Shown piece after piece: positions 10,786 through 21,173 of a DNA stretch of 64,000 nt (within the stretch, counting starts at the first letter, position 1; every line of letters starts with the position of its first letter). Source of the DNA: Diadophis punctatus similis (Eukaryota > Chordata > Lepidosauria > Squamata > Dipsadidae); the NCBI GenBank assembly GCA_023053685.1, contig JALIGW010000002.1:43717778-43781777 (forward strand). The letters are read 5' to 3'. Made by a program: the position numbers and the translations under genes. The notes under the pieces were generated by a model that did no database searches, was not told the DNA's origin, and saw only the letters and a list, made by a program, of their open reading frames with translations.

Positions 10786-12351
10786 GTGGTATCTTCATCT
10801 GGACATTTTCCAGCAGCTGGTCGGTCGGTTCGGTCTGCCAGTCATGGACCTCTTCGCCACCCTGGAGAATGTCAGGTTGCCCAGGTTCGTCACCAGGTTC
10901 CGGACACAGGGGGCAGCAGACACAGACGCTCTTTGATGCGACTGGCCGCAAGGGCTACTATACACATTCCCTCCCCTCCCCTTGATCCCCAGGGTCATCT
11001 GGAGGGTCCTGCAACTGAGAGCGGAGGTGTTCCCTCTAGCTCCCCACTGGCCCAGATGGCCCTGGTTCGCGGACCTTATGTTCTTGTCCATGTCACCTCC
11101 TTGGCGGATCCCGCCGACAGAGTGGTCGCTTGCCCAGGGGTCAGTCCACCATCCAGAGCTGTATTGGCTACAACTGACCGCCTGGCACTTGAGCAGCTCA
11201 CTCTGAAGCACTGCCTGGTTCTGGACAATATTACTCAAATCATGTTGGCCTCTAGGAGGCCGTTTACTGAACGTACTTATTCGGCCACGAGGAAGGCCTT
11301 CTGTCGCTGGTGCGCGCAGGTGGGATATTCCCCTATAGAACTGTCAATAATCTATGTCATTCAATTCCTGCACCAGGGACTTGCCAAGGGTCTTTCCCCT
11401 AATACGCTCCCCTGCCAAGTGGCGGCGCTATCCACTGTACTCTCCTGCCACAACTTGGACTCCCTATCCGGTCACCCGCTCCTGAGACAGTTCCTGAAAC
11501 GGACTACCAAGGTGTGCCCTCCTGTAGTCCATAGGTTCCCAACCTGGGACCTATCTAAGGTATTAACTACTCTCACTGAGGGCCCATTTGAGCCTCTCTC
11601 TACGGCCTCTCTGGCCCACTTAACATACAAAGGAGACTTTCTTGTGGCAGTGACTTCCGCACGCAGGATCTCAGAACTGGCCACTCTGTCTGTGAGGGGG
11701 GACCTGTGCGTCTTTCACTCCAACAGGGTGGTCCTGGGCCTGAACCCCACCTTCGTCCCGAAGGTAAACACGTACTTTCACAAGGTGCAGGAGATCATTC
11801 TCCCCAGTTTCTACCAAACTCCACTCAATGACACTGAGCGTGCATGGCACCTGCTGGACGTCAGGCGTGACCTGGACATCTATTTGCAATGCACCCCTAG
11901 CTTTCGACGAACTGAGGCGCTCTTTGTGTCCTTTCACCCTTCTTCCATGGGCTCCAAAGTGTCATCCTCCACGGTGGGCCGTGGGCTTCGCGCGGCCATT
12001 TCCTTGGCCTATGACCAAATGTCTCTGCCCCGGCCCCCTGGACTTACAGCGCACTCAACGCGCAGTGCGGCCACCACGGCGGCCTGGAACGCCCGGGCCT
12101 CCATTGTGGAGGTTTGCCGTGCGGCCACGTGGGCCTCCCCTACACCCTTCATCCGGCACTATGAAACTGGATGCCTATGCCTCAGAGGAGGCGGACTTTG
12201 GCCGGAGGGTGTTGCATCAAGGTGTGGGGGGACTGAGTCAGTCTCAGCCAGATACAGGTGGCCCGCCCTAGGGACAAGGTACTTTGGTATGTCCCATTCT
12301 TGGAGGATGGCTCCACCCACTATGGAGAAGGGACGTTGTTTACTTACCTGA
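10786..12351 (+). pseudogene. DIRS tyrosine recombinase, catalytic core kept
   Basis: This enzyme would integrate the circular DIRS DNA by recombination, in place of a DDE integrase. Numbering from the ATG at 10786, the core shows Arg in SARRISEL (residues 293-294), the HSTR box with His423 and Arg426, and the nucleophile candidate Tyr459 in FIRHYE. Spacing fits the family. The true N terminus lies upstream, in the frame interrupted by the SINE. After Tyr459 the C-terminal tail continues in another frame (EADFGRRVL at about 12190), so there is a small frameshift near 12168. The last part of the open frame runs into the internal complementary region and is not expected protein. Confidence 0.85.
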
Positions 12352-12395
12352 TACGTCCTTTCTCATAGGGTGGAGCCATCCTCCAAGTCCCTCCC
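12287..12395 (+). repeat. DIRS internal complementary region
   Basis: The first half (to the GGAGAA after CCACTATGGAG) is the complement of the outer left end at 6803. The second half (GGGACGTTGTTTACTTACCT onward) is the complement of the outer right end at 12740-12825. The two are joined directly, as needed for templated circle closure in DIRS elements. Confidence 0.9.
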
Positions 12396-12498
12396 CTTTT
12401 TTAGGGTACTGGCTGGACTGTCTGTTCTCATTAATCTATCATCCTGTACATATGTTCATGAGGTCTGTGTCACTGTTGTTGGTTTGCCTTTCTCTGAG

Positions 12499-12619
<121 letters not shown>

Positions 12620-12673
12620 ATATAGTGAGTTGGTCTAATGGGTAAGCACGTTTGAGTTTGACCTTCTTCCCTC

Positions 12674-12825
12674 GTAAAAAGAGGGGGTGCCAAGGCAAGA
12701 GGGTCCTATTTATACTTTTGAAGAAACTCGGTCCTGATTGGCTGGAGGGCAGGTTTAACCCATTCTTGGAGGATGGCTCCACCCTATGAGAAAGGACGTA
12801 TCAGGTAAGTAAACAACGTCCCTTT
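12674..12825 (-). repeat. DIRS right inverted terminal repeat
   Basis: It is the inverse of 6803-6925, including inverted TATA and CCAAT motifs near 12709 and 12738. It extends outward into TGAGAAAGGACGTATCAGGT, then AACAACGTCCC, the part copied in the internal complementary region. An inward-facing promoter on the minus strand is therefore possible. Confidence 0.88.
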
Positions 12826-14665
12826 TCGCCTTACTCTAAATTCAAGACCTGGTGCGTGTCCATAAAACAAAAGTTTTGATGTTCAGGGCTTTTGATTTAC
12901 AGTAGTGAAAACATCAGGTAGATGCAGTAGTAGTCATGTTTATATTACATGATGCAGACACATTAGATAGGGGGATTTCCTGAGTTCTAGCCTTTTGATA
13001 AGGCTAGAACTCAGGATCATTTGAAGAATGGGAGATTTACAATGGAAGAACTAAAATATTTATGCACAGTACATGGCCAGGTGCAAATTTACTACCAGTT
13101 TCCACAGCTTTAGAGGATTAAAAAAATTCATAAGCTATGAATGGCAACTGGTCATGACTATATATTTTCTTATTTACTGGAGGAATATGCCTATGAATTA
13201 TATATACATGATGTATGAGTTTATATACACACACAGGCGCACATATATGCATACATCCCTTTTATATGCGGTCAACTTCCTTAATGGCTCTGGGAGCCTT
13301 ACCAAGGTACAATAAAAGCCTCACCCATCCACCCTCTTCATAAATAAAAGCAAGGAAGAGGAGTCTCTGAGCTTCAATAGCACTTTATTTCTTAAGAAAA
13401 AAACTAGGAAAAATATGAGGTACCCAATCCCTGTTTGTGGCTTTCTCTTGGTATTGGCCTTTGCAGAACAGAACCTCAACAAATCCTAGGAGAAATCCAG
13501 CAAGACGTTTGGGATAGTTTTATATTCTTCTGACTAGTTGCCTTATGATGGGTGGAAGAGAAATGAATGAACTAAACACGATACAGGAAGCTAAGTATAT
13601 TCCCCTTGTAGAACTAAGGTCCCTCTTTGCACATTCATCTCCACTGTTTTTATATTATACTTTTTATAGGAAACTTATAAATGACTGTATTCTGTACTAA
13701 ATCTTCAAACTTCATCAGCCTCTAGGATGCACTGCAATGGGGCTGCATTTGAAGACTAACTAGAAGTTGCAGTTGGTGCAAACTGCAGTGGACTACCTAT
13801 TGGTAGATGAGAGATGCTATCCTTACATAACGTCAATTTTCAGATCAGTGCAGTTTGAACCTTTAAAGCCTTTTATAGCTTAATACCAAGATACCTTTAT
13901 TCCTTGAGATAGAACAAACCCACTAGATTCACTTGATTCACTTGTAATTATTGAGTTGGGATATTGAGGGTACCCTCAACCCCATCCCATACACACCTTG
14001 TCCATTTGTGAGATTCACAAGAAGTAATCAGGAGGCAATTTTTTTTTATTTTTTACTCTATTCATCTGGAATAAATTCCTCCTGGAAATTCAAATGGTAC
14101 CTTCAGAATGCTACTTAACACAGGGCTAAGATTATAACTGGAGTGGATGGGTTCTTTTTCTACTGTTTTTTGTTATCCATGGGACATTGAAAACTATCAA
14201 GAGTCATTACGGAGTTGATGGTATATACATATTGCAAATAAATACTAATTTATAAATTAAAAAATAAATATGAAATTTTTAGCTTGTGAGGAACAAATCT
14301 TGCACGACTAATGTTAACTAATGTTTTACTCGGATTTCCTTAATAGGCTGTGAAAATGCTATGGATATATTATATCTTATTAATTTTTGTATTTATTTCA
14401 AGTTAAGAACAAAGAAGAATGAAACACAAAAATAATAGAGATGGTGATACATAATTGTCAAAGAGAAGGGAAAAACATTAAAAATGCTATAGAAAAAAAT
14501 GAGAAATGACAAAGAAAAAACCCATAATATATGTCAGTATAATAATAGTTATAATTTTATATATGCTTGTCTAATGCAACTATTATTCAAATACACACGT
14601 TTCTAATGCATTTATATTAAATGGATATGTCTTAATTTTAAAAATGCATTTGATGAAATACCCCA
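12826..14665. other. Unassigned AT-rich sequence
   Basis: Apart from the stem-loop at 12979 no feature is seen. Short open frames (for example 13073-13315) have no recognisable motif and are taken as chance. Confidence 0.45.
12979..13015. other. Perfect 16-bp stem-loop
   Basis: CCTGAGTTCTAGCCTT at 12979-12994 is followed by a 5-base loop (TTGAT) and the exact inverse at 13000-13015. It lies about 155 bp outside the DIRS right end and has no other recognisable repeat context. It is too short for a standard microRNA precursor. Confidence 0.85.
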
Positions 14666-15205
14666 GGATAATTAAGTGGGTCCAATAGAATGACAATTAC
14701 ATGATGCATTCCCACTGACATTATACTTAAAAAGTGCTCATCAATACTCCCACATCAGACAATAGAAACCTATTGCATGGGATCCCACAAAAATCTGTTC
14801 TAGTTTTTCACTCTTCAATAGTCTGATTAATTACTTAGGAGAGGAAGTGCAGAGAATACTTTTCAAATATGTAGAGCACATAAAATTGTATGGAACAGTC
14901 AATATGCTAGAAGAAATAAATGAAATTCATAAATAACTTGATAGATTAGAACAAAAGTCTGAACATAAAAGCAAAATTCTTCACCTAAAAATAAAATGCA
15001 AATGATTTGGTAGTTTCAAGATTATCAAATAGTAATTGATTGCAAACCGAATAAGAACAGCAGTGTATTACAGCTGTAAAAAAGCAAATATATCTTAGGC
15101 TACGTCAACAAAGGTATAATTTCCAAATCACAGGAAATAATTGCTTCACTTTATTCTGCTTTGCTCAGATCCACGTGCAAAAATGTAGTACTTTATTTTT
15201 TTTAA
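14665..15205 (+). mobile_element. Very old CR1/L3-type LINE fragment
   Basis: Stretch by stretch it parallels the younger CR1 at 47.1-47.6 kb: CACTCTTCAATAGTCTGATT against CTCTTCAATATCTTCATAAA, then TATGCTAGAAGA, then AGCAGTGT..AAAAAAGCAA, then CTTTATTCTGCTTTGCTCAG. All frames are heavily broken. Divergence is clearly greater than for the CR1 at 46.8 kb, so this is an ancient insertion. Confidence 0.65.
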
Positions 15206-15378
15206 ATCATCACTAAGTGCAATAGAATTCTAAAAGAATGGAACACCAAACTCAATGCAGGTTAGTGTGATGTCTGTGCTCCTGTGGTGAAACAATAGAC
15301 AAAACAGATAAAAAGAGCTCGCTGTTTGCTAAGCAGCAGCCTTTCAGAGAAGGGAAAGGAGAACATTGCTCAATAAAA

Positions 15379-15379
<1 letters not shown>

Positions 15380-15420
<41 letters not shown>

Positions 15421-15444
15421 GTTTGTGTGTGTGTGTGTGTGTGT
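15380..15444. repeat. (TG)n microsatellite
   Basis: Two TG runs are separated by TAATGTT. They end directly beside the MITE at 15458. Confidence 0.95.
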
Positions 15445-15457
15445 TATGCATGCACAC

Positions 15458-15734
15458 CAGTGGTGGGTTCCTACCGATGCGGTCCACTCTATCGCACCGG
15501 TAGCAGCAGGCTGGTGATGTCATCAAGAGGTTACCGACCCAGTGCGGTCGGTTGCCGGTCCCTAGGAGCCGCCATCTTTTTTTGTGAATTTTTTGGCGAT
15601 TTTTTGCTTCCGCGCATGCACGGAAGCAAAATTGCGCAAGGGGGCATGTGTGCATAGCGAGCGTGTGTGTGTACAAAATGTGGTGATGCATGCGCAGCGC
15701 ACCAGTAGCAAGGTAAGAGAGCAACCCACCCCTG
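15458..15734. mobile_element. hAT-like MITE family A, 277 bp
   Basis: Ends are CAGTGGTGGGTTCCTACC and GCAACCCACCCCTG, flanked by an exact 8-bp TSD (ATGCACAC, 15450-15457 and 15735-15742). It contains GCCGCCATCTTTTTT (YY1-like) and CGCGCATGCACGGAAG (NRF1-like), with a GACGTCAT-like TGATGTCAT motif. No transposase is encoded; mobilisation by a hAT transposase in trans is inferred. Confidence 0.93.
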
Positions 15735-17666
15735 ATGCACACCCACCTATAGCAAGTGCTACCATATTAAAGGAAAGTTGAAAGGTGGACCCATGCTGAT
15801 CAAGCCTTTATTGCAAAAGACAACCTGAATTCCAATACTGGAATAAGGAAGGAGAAGGAAGGAGAAAGATTTCGCTTGGACTAAGGATTCCCTGAGGAGT
15901 TCTGGCAGGCTGGCAGGGAGGCAGAGAGGATCATCCAGAGGTGCACTCTAAATTAAAGCACCAGTAGTATTTACAGAGATTTTCACTAGGAATGAAGTGA
16001 TGTTACTGTATGAATAGATGCCTTACAATTGTTTGTAGTGTACCAAGCAGCTGCAGAGAAAAGGCTGTTGAGCCCTCCCGCAAACAAAACTGGAGAATAG
16101 GGGAAACTCTTTTAATTTAACCTTTTCCCCCTTGCTGCAGTCTTAATGAAACCCTCCCTATAAAATCAATCTAGTAATCTTCTGACAGAAATATTATCTT
16201 ATTAGCATTCTCTATCAAAGGAAGACAGGAGGAAAGGAAATCAGATGTCAGTTATCTAAAAATGAATTCAGATAATGGTGGCTGCTGTTATAAGTGATTA
16301 AGAGTTGTTGGTCAGCTCATCTGAGACCCTGTAGACTGAACAACTGTACAACTATTATCTCGGATTAAGTTCCAATGGTTCAGGTAACTTTTCTTTCTGT
16401 TTGAATAGAAGACCACCCTACTAGATTACAAGCAAATGTCCAACTGGATTTACAGTGTTGAAAGCTGTTATATAGAGGCACAGGCAGAATTATCATTTTA
16501 GTTTATGTATATTTGTGTGTATGTTGTTATTTACATCACCAGAATGACCTGATAACCCCAATTTTCTCTTCCTTCCTCTGATGTTGAACTTATTTCATTT
16601 CCAGTCTTAATTTATATCTGTCAGCTACAAAATATGTAGGACAATGAAAGAGAGTCAGAATAATGTTTCATTATGCCAGCAGTTCTTTTTACAGCAGGTT
16701 AGCTCTTGCTAAGAATGGTTAATGAGAAAAGATTTCATTGAAATCAAACTCCTAGATAGAATATATTGTACACCTTCCAGAAATGCATTGCTTTTGAAGC
16801 ACTTTGCAGTAAATAATTTAAATTTAAAAATAGAAACAATAATCAAGGTAGGAGATGTATACAATACGCTATAAAATAACACTGGCAATTCTGCAAGTAA
16901 AAAAATTAATTTAGAGCAACCTTCTTCAGTCTGGTCCTATAGTTTTGGATTATCATTACATATCCCATCATCACATCCCCGCTACATCTCCCATCTCAAC
17001 TAACATCAAAATGGTCATAGGTGTTGGGAGAATGTATGTATAATACTCTAAAAGGCACCAGATTGGGGAAAACTGATTTTTGATTTGTATCAAAAGTTTA
17101 AATCAGGAGGAAAACACATCAACTAACAATCTCCAGTGCTAATACTAATATTATACTTACATTACATTATACATTAAGCAAACAATTTAGTAATTACATT
17201 AATAGATCTAACAATAAGATGCATGAACTAGATCAAAATAGCAGAATCAAAAAGGGGAATGTACAACAATCAAAACCATCGTAAGTATGTTAGTCAAGTC
17301 AGTTATGCTGTGAGGCCCATCCCAATGGCCTCCTAGTGCAGGGAGCAGCTTTACCAGACTTTATGGTCTAGGAAACCTTTGCCTCACTCCTTCCTTCCTT
17401 CCTTCTCTCTCTTCCTTCCCCAGTAGCTCACCTTCAATTTTTTTAAATTGATGAGTCTGATTTCAGGTATCCCGTAAGAAGATAGAAACATTTTGCATCC
17501 AATAAATCTAAATATATGATTCCTTCATATATCTGCTTAAAATATTCTTTTTTTCTGCCTACTCTTGTTGGGAACACCAACTGACTGTCTAGGGCCAGAC
17601 AGGCAATTTTGGGAGCTAGGCCACATTTAGAAGTCTATGGTGTCTATGTCTATGGTGAATGCATTC
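15735..17666. other. Unassigned sequence
   Basis: No gene, SINE or hAT ends were found. A short TTCC-rich tract lies at about 17386-17420. Confidence 0.45.
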
Positions 17667-17913
17667 CAGAGGTGGGCTCCTCCCGGTTCGGACCGGTTCT
17701 ATGGAACCGGTAGTAACTTGGCGACCTGGGTCGCTGGAGCCGGCAGTGACCCAGGCCTGCCATGCCCCTCAACCGGCTCTCGCCACCATCTTGTTTTGCT
17801 TCTGCGCATGCACAGCTGTGTTTTTAGCACTGCACATGCACGCGCCCCCACCCCTGCCCACGTGGCGTGCCACTGAGCGAACCAGCAGCGAAGAAAATCG
17901 GAACCCACTCCTG
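17667..17913. mobile_element. hAT-like MITE family A, 247 bp
   Basis: Ends are CAGAGGTGGGCTCCTCCC and GAACCCACTCCTG. TSD is ATGCATTC on the left and ATGCACTC on the right (7 of 8). It carries GCCACCATCTTGTTTTG and CTGCGCATGCACAG motifs. Confidence 0.9.
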
Positions 17914-18879
17914 ATGCACTCACAATGGCTATTGTGATTATTCATAAAGTAGTTGTCATAGACATGGCTGGTCACAAAACAACCATTTACAGGAAGTGAA
18001 AGTAATTCCCTATGATATTTCCACTATCCCTGTGGCATTTCATAAATACCGAGGCATTCTTATAAATCAGTGTATTTATAGTGTGTGTGTGCGTATGTGT
18101 GTACACACACATTCACTCTTAATTTACTTCTTACCTTAATATGCTAATGGTTATTGAGACATTAAGTACATTTGAAGAAATTAACTTCTATATAAAGTCT
18201 CAGTGTTTTTCTGTTCAGCCCAAGAAACCAGAATTCAGAGCTGAAGCTGGCTTCTTTACCTCATTTTAAATTCAAGCCAACTTATCTCTTGAACCAAGTA
18301 GAATTTAATTTTAGACTATGTAAATGTCTCCAATTATAAAGCATAAGATTGGCTTTATGCTCTGGATAATGCTATTTTGGATTAATAAATCGAATGCTAT
18401 TATAACCCTCTAGTAATAACCCTCTAGTAATAATAGAAATATTTTGCAATGCCATTACATTTGGCTCTAACTTTTATGATTTTTATAGGCTACAGTAGCC
18501 AAGAAAGTAAGAGAGAGGTATGTATCTTTTTTCTGCCAGACAATAAGCACACTGCAGACAAGCTACAGAGAGTGGTGGGTGTCATAGAATAAATCATTTT
18601 GCTTTAGCAGAGTTGGAAAGCATCTAAGACAACCCACCAAAGCCAACTCACCACAACCAACTTGCCGTGGCCAACTCCCCATGGGATAACTCCCCATGGG
18701 GCAACTCACCATGGCCAACTCATTATGGGATAGGAGTTAGATTAATATCGAAGAAATATGGAATAGAATCATTAAAGAAAGGATGCCAAAGGTGGGACAA
18801 AATGAAATGTGTACGACAAAAAAAATGTTCATTGCTAGGGATAGAATATGGGAAGAAGAGATCACTTATTGCATGTAAA
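17914..18879. other. Unassigned; includes a short CAACTC..CCATGG repeat
   Basis: At 18645-18732 the phrase CCAACTC(A/C)CCATGG and variants repeat about six times at 13-16 bp. A 14-bp duplication (TAATAACCCTCTAG) lies near 18400-18430. A TG/CA tract lies at about 18080-18112. Otherwise no feature is seen. Confidence 0.5.
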
Positions 18880-19115
18880 GAGCCGAGGTGGCGCAGCGGT
18901 TAGAGGCAGGTACTGCAGGCCACTTTAGCTGACACTGATCCGCAGGTCAGCGGTTCAAATCTCACTGGCTCAAGGTTGACTCAGCCTTCCATCCTTCTGA
19001 GGTAGGTAAAATGAGGACCCAGATTGTTGGGGGCAATATACAATATACATTGCTTATTGGTGTAAACCGCTTAGAGATTGCTTGCACTGTGAAGCGGTAT
19101 ATAAGTATCACGAAA

Positions 19116-19186
<71 letters not shown>
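18880..19186 (+). mobile_element. Sauria-type tRNA SINE with (AAAT)n tail
   Basis: It starts GAGCCGAGGTGGCGCAGCGG (tRNA-like A box), has a B-box-like GGTTCAAATCTCACTGG, then the conserved body CTCAAGGTTGACTCAGCCTT and AAACCGCTTAGAGA..GAAGCGGTATATAAGT. It ends in an AAAT microsatellite from about 19113. Sauria SINEs are known to share their 3' end with BovB-type LINEs. Orientation is plus. Confidence 0.93.
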
Positions 19187-19664
19187 AGAAGAGGTGATAA
19201 GTTACTGTTTATACTTGTGATGGGGGAAGTTATTTCTCTATATATTTCTTTTTTTCCTTTTACTATATTCTTTGTTTTTTCTTTCCCATTTTTCTTCCTA
19301 TTGTTTTCTTTTCCACATTTTCTGGTTTTTTATTTTTTCTTGTCTTTTCTTTTTTCAGTTGCTATCTTTTTAACTGTAACGTTTAATAAAATTAGCATAT
19401 AAGTAGTAATTTAGAAAAAGCATAATGTCTATATTGGCAAGAAATATGTGAGGCAAAGAATGCCAAATAATTGCTTATCACAACCAAAGCGGATTGCTGC
19501 AAAACAGCATAACTGAGTTTCAACCAGTTGCATGCATATACCACCTCCTGTTGACTAATAGTTATATACCATTAAATTGGTGTCAACATTTGGCAATGAC
19601 ATAGATATGGATTATCTGTCCCCAACCTGGCCCTTCAAATATTCCAATGGTGTACCCATCAGAA
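19187..19664. other. Unassigned, T-rich stretch
   Basis: A TTTC/TTTT-rich tract runs from about 19245 to 19375; no gene or repeat termini are visible. Confidence 0.45.
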
Positions 19665-19812
19665 CTACTAGGGTGAGTCAAAACGTAATGCCATTTTCTT
19701 TAGGACAGGTATAATTACCAACACAAGAACATGTAGTATGCTACATGTTCCTGTGTTGGTAATTATACCTGTCCTAAAGAAAATGGCATTACATTTTGAC
19801 TCACCCTCGTAG
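19665..19812. repeat. 148-bp near-perfect palindrome at the mariner end
   Basis: The sequence from AGGGTGAGTCAAAACGTAAT at 19670 to about 19736 is repeated inverted to 19812 with about four mismatches, folding around TACATGTTC/GAACATGTA near 19738. Both outer ends carry the mariner terminal motif. It is either a deletion-foldback of the end or a small foldback element of the same family. Confidence 0.88.
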
Positions 19813-19848
19813 TGTCAAAATGAAGCTGGTCCTCTGTGGATCACATCC

Positions 19849-19976
19849 CTACTTCTCAACATAGTCATCGTTTCTCTCAATAGCAATGTTCCACCTTCGA
19901 ATGAGAGCATGTATCCCTGCCTCGTAAAATTTTGATGACTGTTCTTTGGGCCACTTCTTCACTGCTACACTCACAG
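19849..19976 (-). pseudogene. Mariner transposase, C-terminal fragment
   Basis: On the minus strand the frame ends FYEAGIHALIRRWNIAIERN then DDYVEK and a stop (TAG at 19849-19851), the familiar end of mariner transposases. The break at about 19977 coincides with the mini-DIRS border. Its N-terminal partner is at 20836-21028. Confidence 0.85.
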
Positions 19977-20030
19977 TTCTCCATAGTGGGTGGAGCTAGC
20001 CTCCAAGAATGGGATGATCCAATCCATCAG

Positions 20031-20060
20031 CCAATCAGGACTGAGTCTGACTCTATAAAA
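20031..20060 (+). promoter_or_regulatory. Candidate promoter in mini-DIRS terminal repeat
   Basis: CCAATCAGG at 20031 and TATAAAA at 20054-20060 keep nearly the same order and spacing as at 6858-6893 in the large DIRS. Promoter activity is inferred. Confidence 0.55.
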
Positions 20061-20239
20061 GTTGTCACCCCGAAGGGCACCCCCTCTTTCGACTCAGTCC
20101 TAAGTCTGGGACTAGTGTTTCCTAACCTAGCAGGTTCTTTCAACAAATCGTTTTCTCTTCAAATTCTGTGAATCAGTGCTAATTGGCAGCTGAATCCGGA
20201 CTGTCATTGCAGACATTTACTGTGCTCAGAACCTTCCTC

Positions 20240-20455
20240 GCCCGGAGGGGTTAACTGCACACTCTACACGCAGTGCGGCCACCACGGCAGCGTGGACGGC
20301 CAGAACCTCTCTGGAGGAAGTGCAGGGCGGCCATCTGGTCTTCTCCGGTGGCCTTTATACAACATTATAAGGTGGACCAGTTCGCCTCATCTGAGGCCGA
20401 ATTTGGCCGGCATGTTCTTCAGACTGCCTTGTCGGCTGAGGGACAGCATGAATAA
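20240..20455 (+). pseudogene. Tyrosine recombinase C-terminal remnant in mini-DIRS
   Basis: It starts with the HSTRSAATTAAW box and continues, after a frame change near 20320, with PVAFIQHYKVDQ and EAEFGRHVLQ. This gives the second Arg and the Tyr region, while the first catalytic Arg region is deleted. The kept piece directly precedes the internal complementary region, so it may be kept for DNA structure, not for protein. Confidence 0.85.
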
Positions 20456-20486
20456 CGGTCTGCCCTCCCTAGGGACTGAACTGCTT

Positions 20487-20590
20487 TGGCATGTCCCATT
20501 CTTGGAGGCTAGCTCTGCCCACTATGGAGAACGGGGCGTTGTTCCTTACCTGAATGCCCCTTCTTGTAGGGCGGAGCTAGCCTCCAAGTC
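20487..20590 (+). repeat. Mini-DIRS internal complementary region
   Basis: It joins the complement of the left end (GCCCACTATGGAGAACGGGG) to the complement of the right end (TTACCTGAATGCCCCTTCTT), the same plan as at 12287-12395. Confidence 0.88.
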
Positions 20591-20641
20591 CCTCCCGGTT
20601 GGTTTATTGCATAGAGTTATAGTTTTGAATTCCTCCTGTTT

Positions 20642-20647
20642 AATAAA
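20642..20647 (+). terminator. AATAAA signal in mini-DIRS
   Basis: AATAAA follows the internal complementary region within TTTAATAAAATTTGG, before the right terminal repeat. Position suits a polyadenylation signal for a plus-strand transcript; not tested. Confidence 0.4.
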
Positions 20648-20835
20648 ATTTGGCTGGGTTGTTCCACTATGGGTCTGACTCCGTCCTTCGTCTCAAGAGG
20701 GGGTGCCCTTCGGGATGACAACTTTTATAGAGTCAGACTCAGTCCTGATTGGCTGATGGATTGGATCATCCCATTCTTGGAAGCTAGCTCTGCCCTACGA
20801 GAAGGGGCGTTCAGGTAAGGAACAACGCCCTGTTC

Positions 20836-21028
20836 CCACCATTTCATCATTCAGACAACGGACCCACCTGCATACATTGCTATCATCTAAAGTATTGTCC
20901 TCAAACACATTTTGTAATCGTCTGTGAATGTTCACAGGGGTTTCCCCCTCAGCAACAAGGAATTCAATCACTGCTCTTTGTTTTTGAAGCAACTCTAAGG
21001 GGGCAGCCATTTTGAATTTTCCTTGCAA
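20836..21028 (-). pseudogene. Mariner transposase, N-terminal fragment
   Basis: On the minus strand from the ATG at 21028 (or the inner ATG of MAAPLELL, about 21010) the frame shows QKQRAVIEFLVAEGETPVNI then VCRWVRCLNDE. This is the helix-turn-helix DNA-binding part of mariner transposases. It stops at the mini-DIRS border. The DD34D catalytic part is not present anywhere in the window. Confidence 0.85.
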
Positions 21029-21173
21029 GTCTAAAAACCTGAAAAGTGAGAAACAAAATATTTCAGAACGTAAATGATATAATTATTTATAACTGGGAAA
21101 AATTTCAGGTATTTTCATCAAAAACTTCACCTGAAATAAAGAAAATGGCATTAATTTTTGACTCACCCTCGTA

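Larger units (their letters stand above)
19977..20835 (+). mobile_element. Mini-DIRS: nonautonomous DIRS derivative
   Basis: It has inverted terminal repeats (CCATAGTGGGTGGAGCTAGC at 19981 onward and the inverse up to about 20835), a CCAATCAGG box, a TATAAAAG box, a short piece of tyrosine recombinase and an internal complementary region at 20487-20590. RT, RNase H and most of the recombinase are absent. Its sequence differs from the 6.8-kb DIRS (GCTAGC instead of GCCATC in the repeat), so it is a second family. It interrupts mariner transposase, so it is younger than the mariner. Confidence 0.88.
19665..21173 (-). mobile_element. Mariner-family DNA transposon, split by a DIRS insertion
   Basis: The outer ends read AGGGTGAGTCAAAACGTAAT (left) and, inverted, CGAGGGTGAGTCAAAAATTA (right, ending about 21173), each beside TA. 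Transposase fragments lie on the minus strand on both sides of a mini-DIRS at 19977-20835. The left end is unusual: the terminal repeat is present twice, head to head (see 19665-19812). A central part of the transposase is missing, so it cannot move by itself. Confidence 0.85.

Noticed and set aside
15344..15781. Several open frames over the GC-rich MITE, some with CxC patterns
   Set aside because: The MITE has exact ends and an 8-bp TSD; frames are chance in GC-rich, stop-poor sequence. The same holds at 17.6, 27.2, 30.3, 33.8, 37.6 and 50.8 kb.
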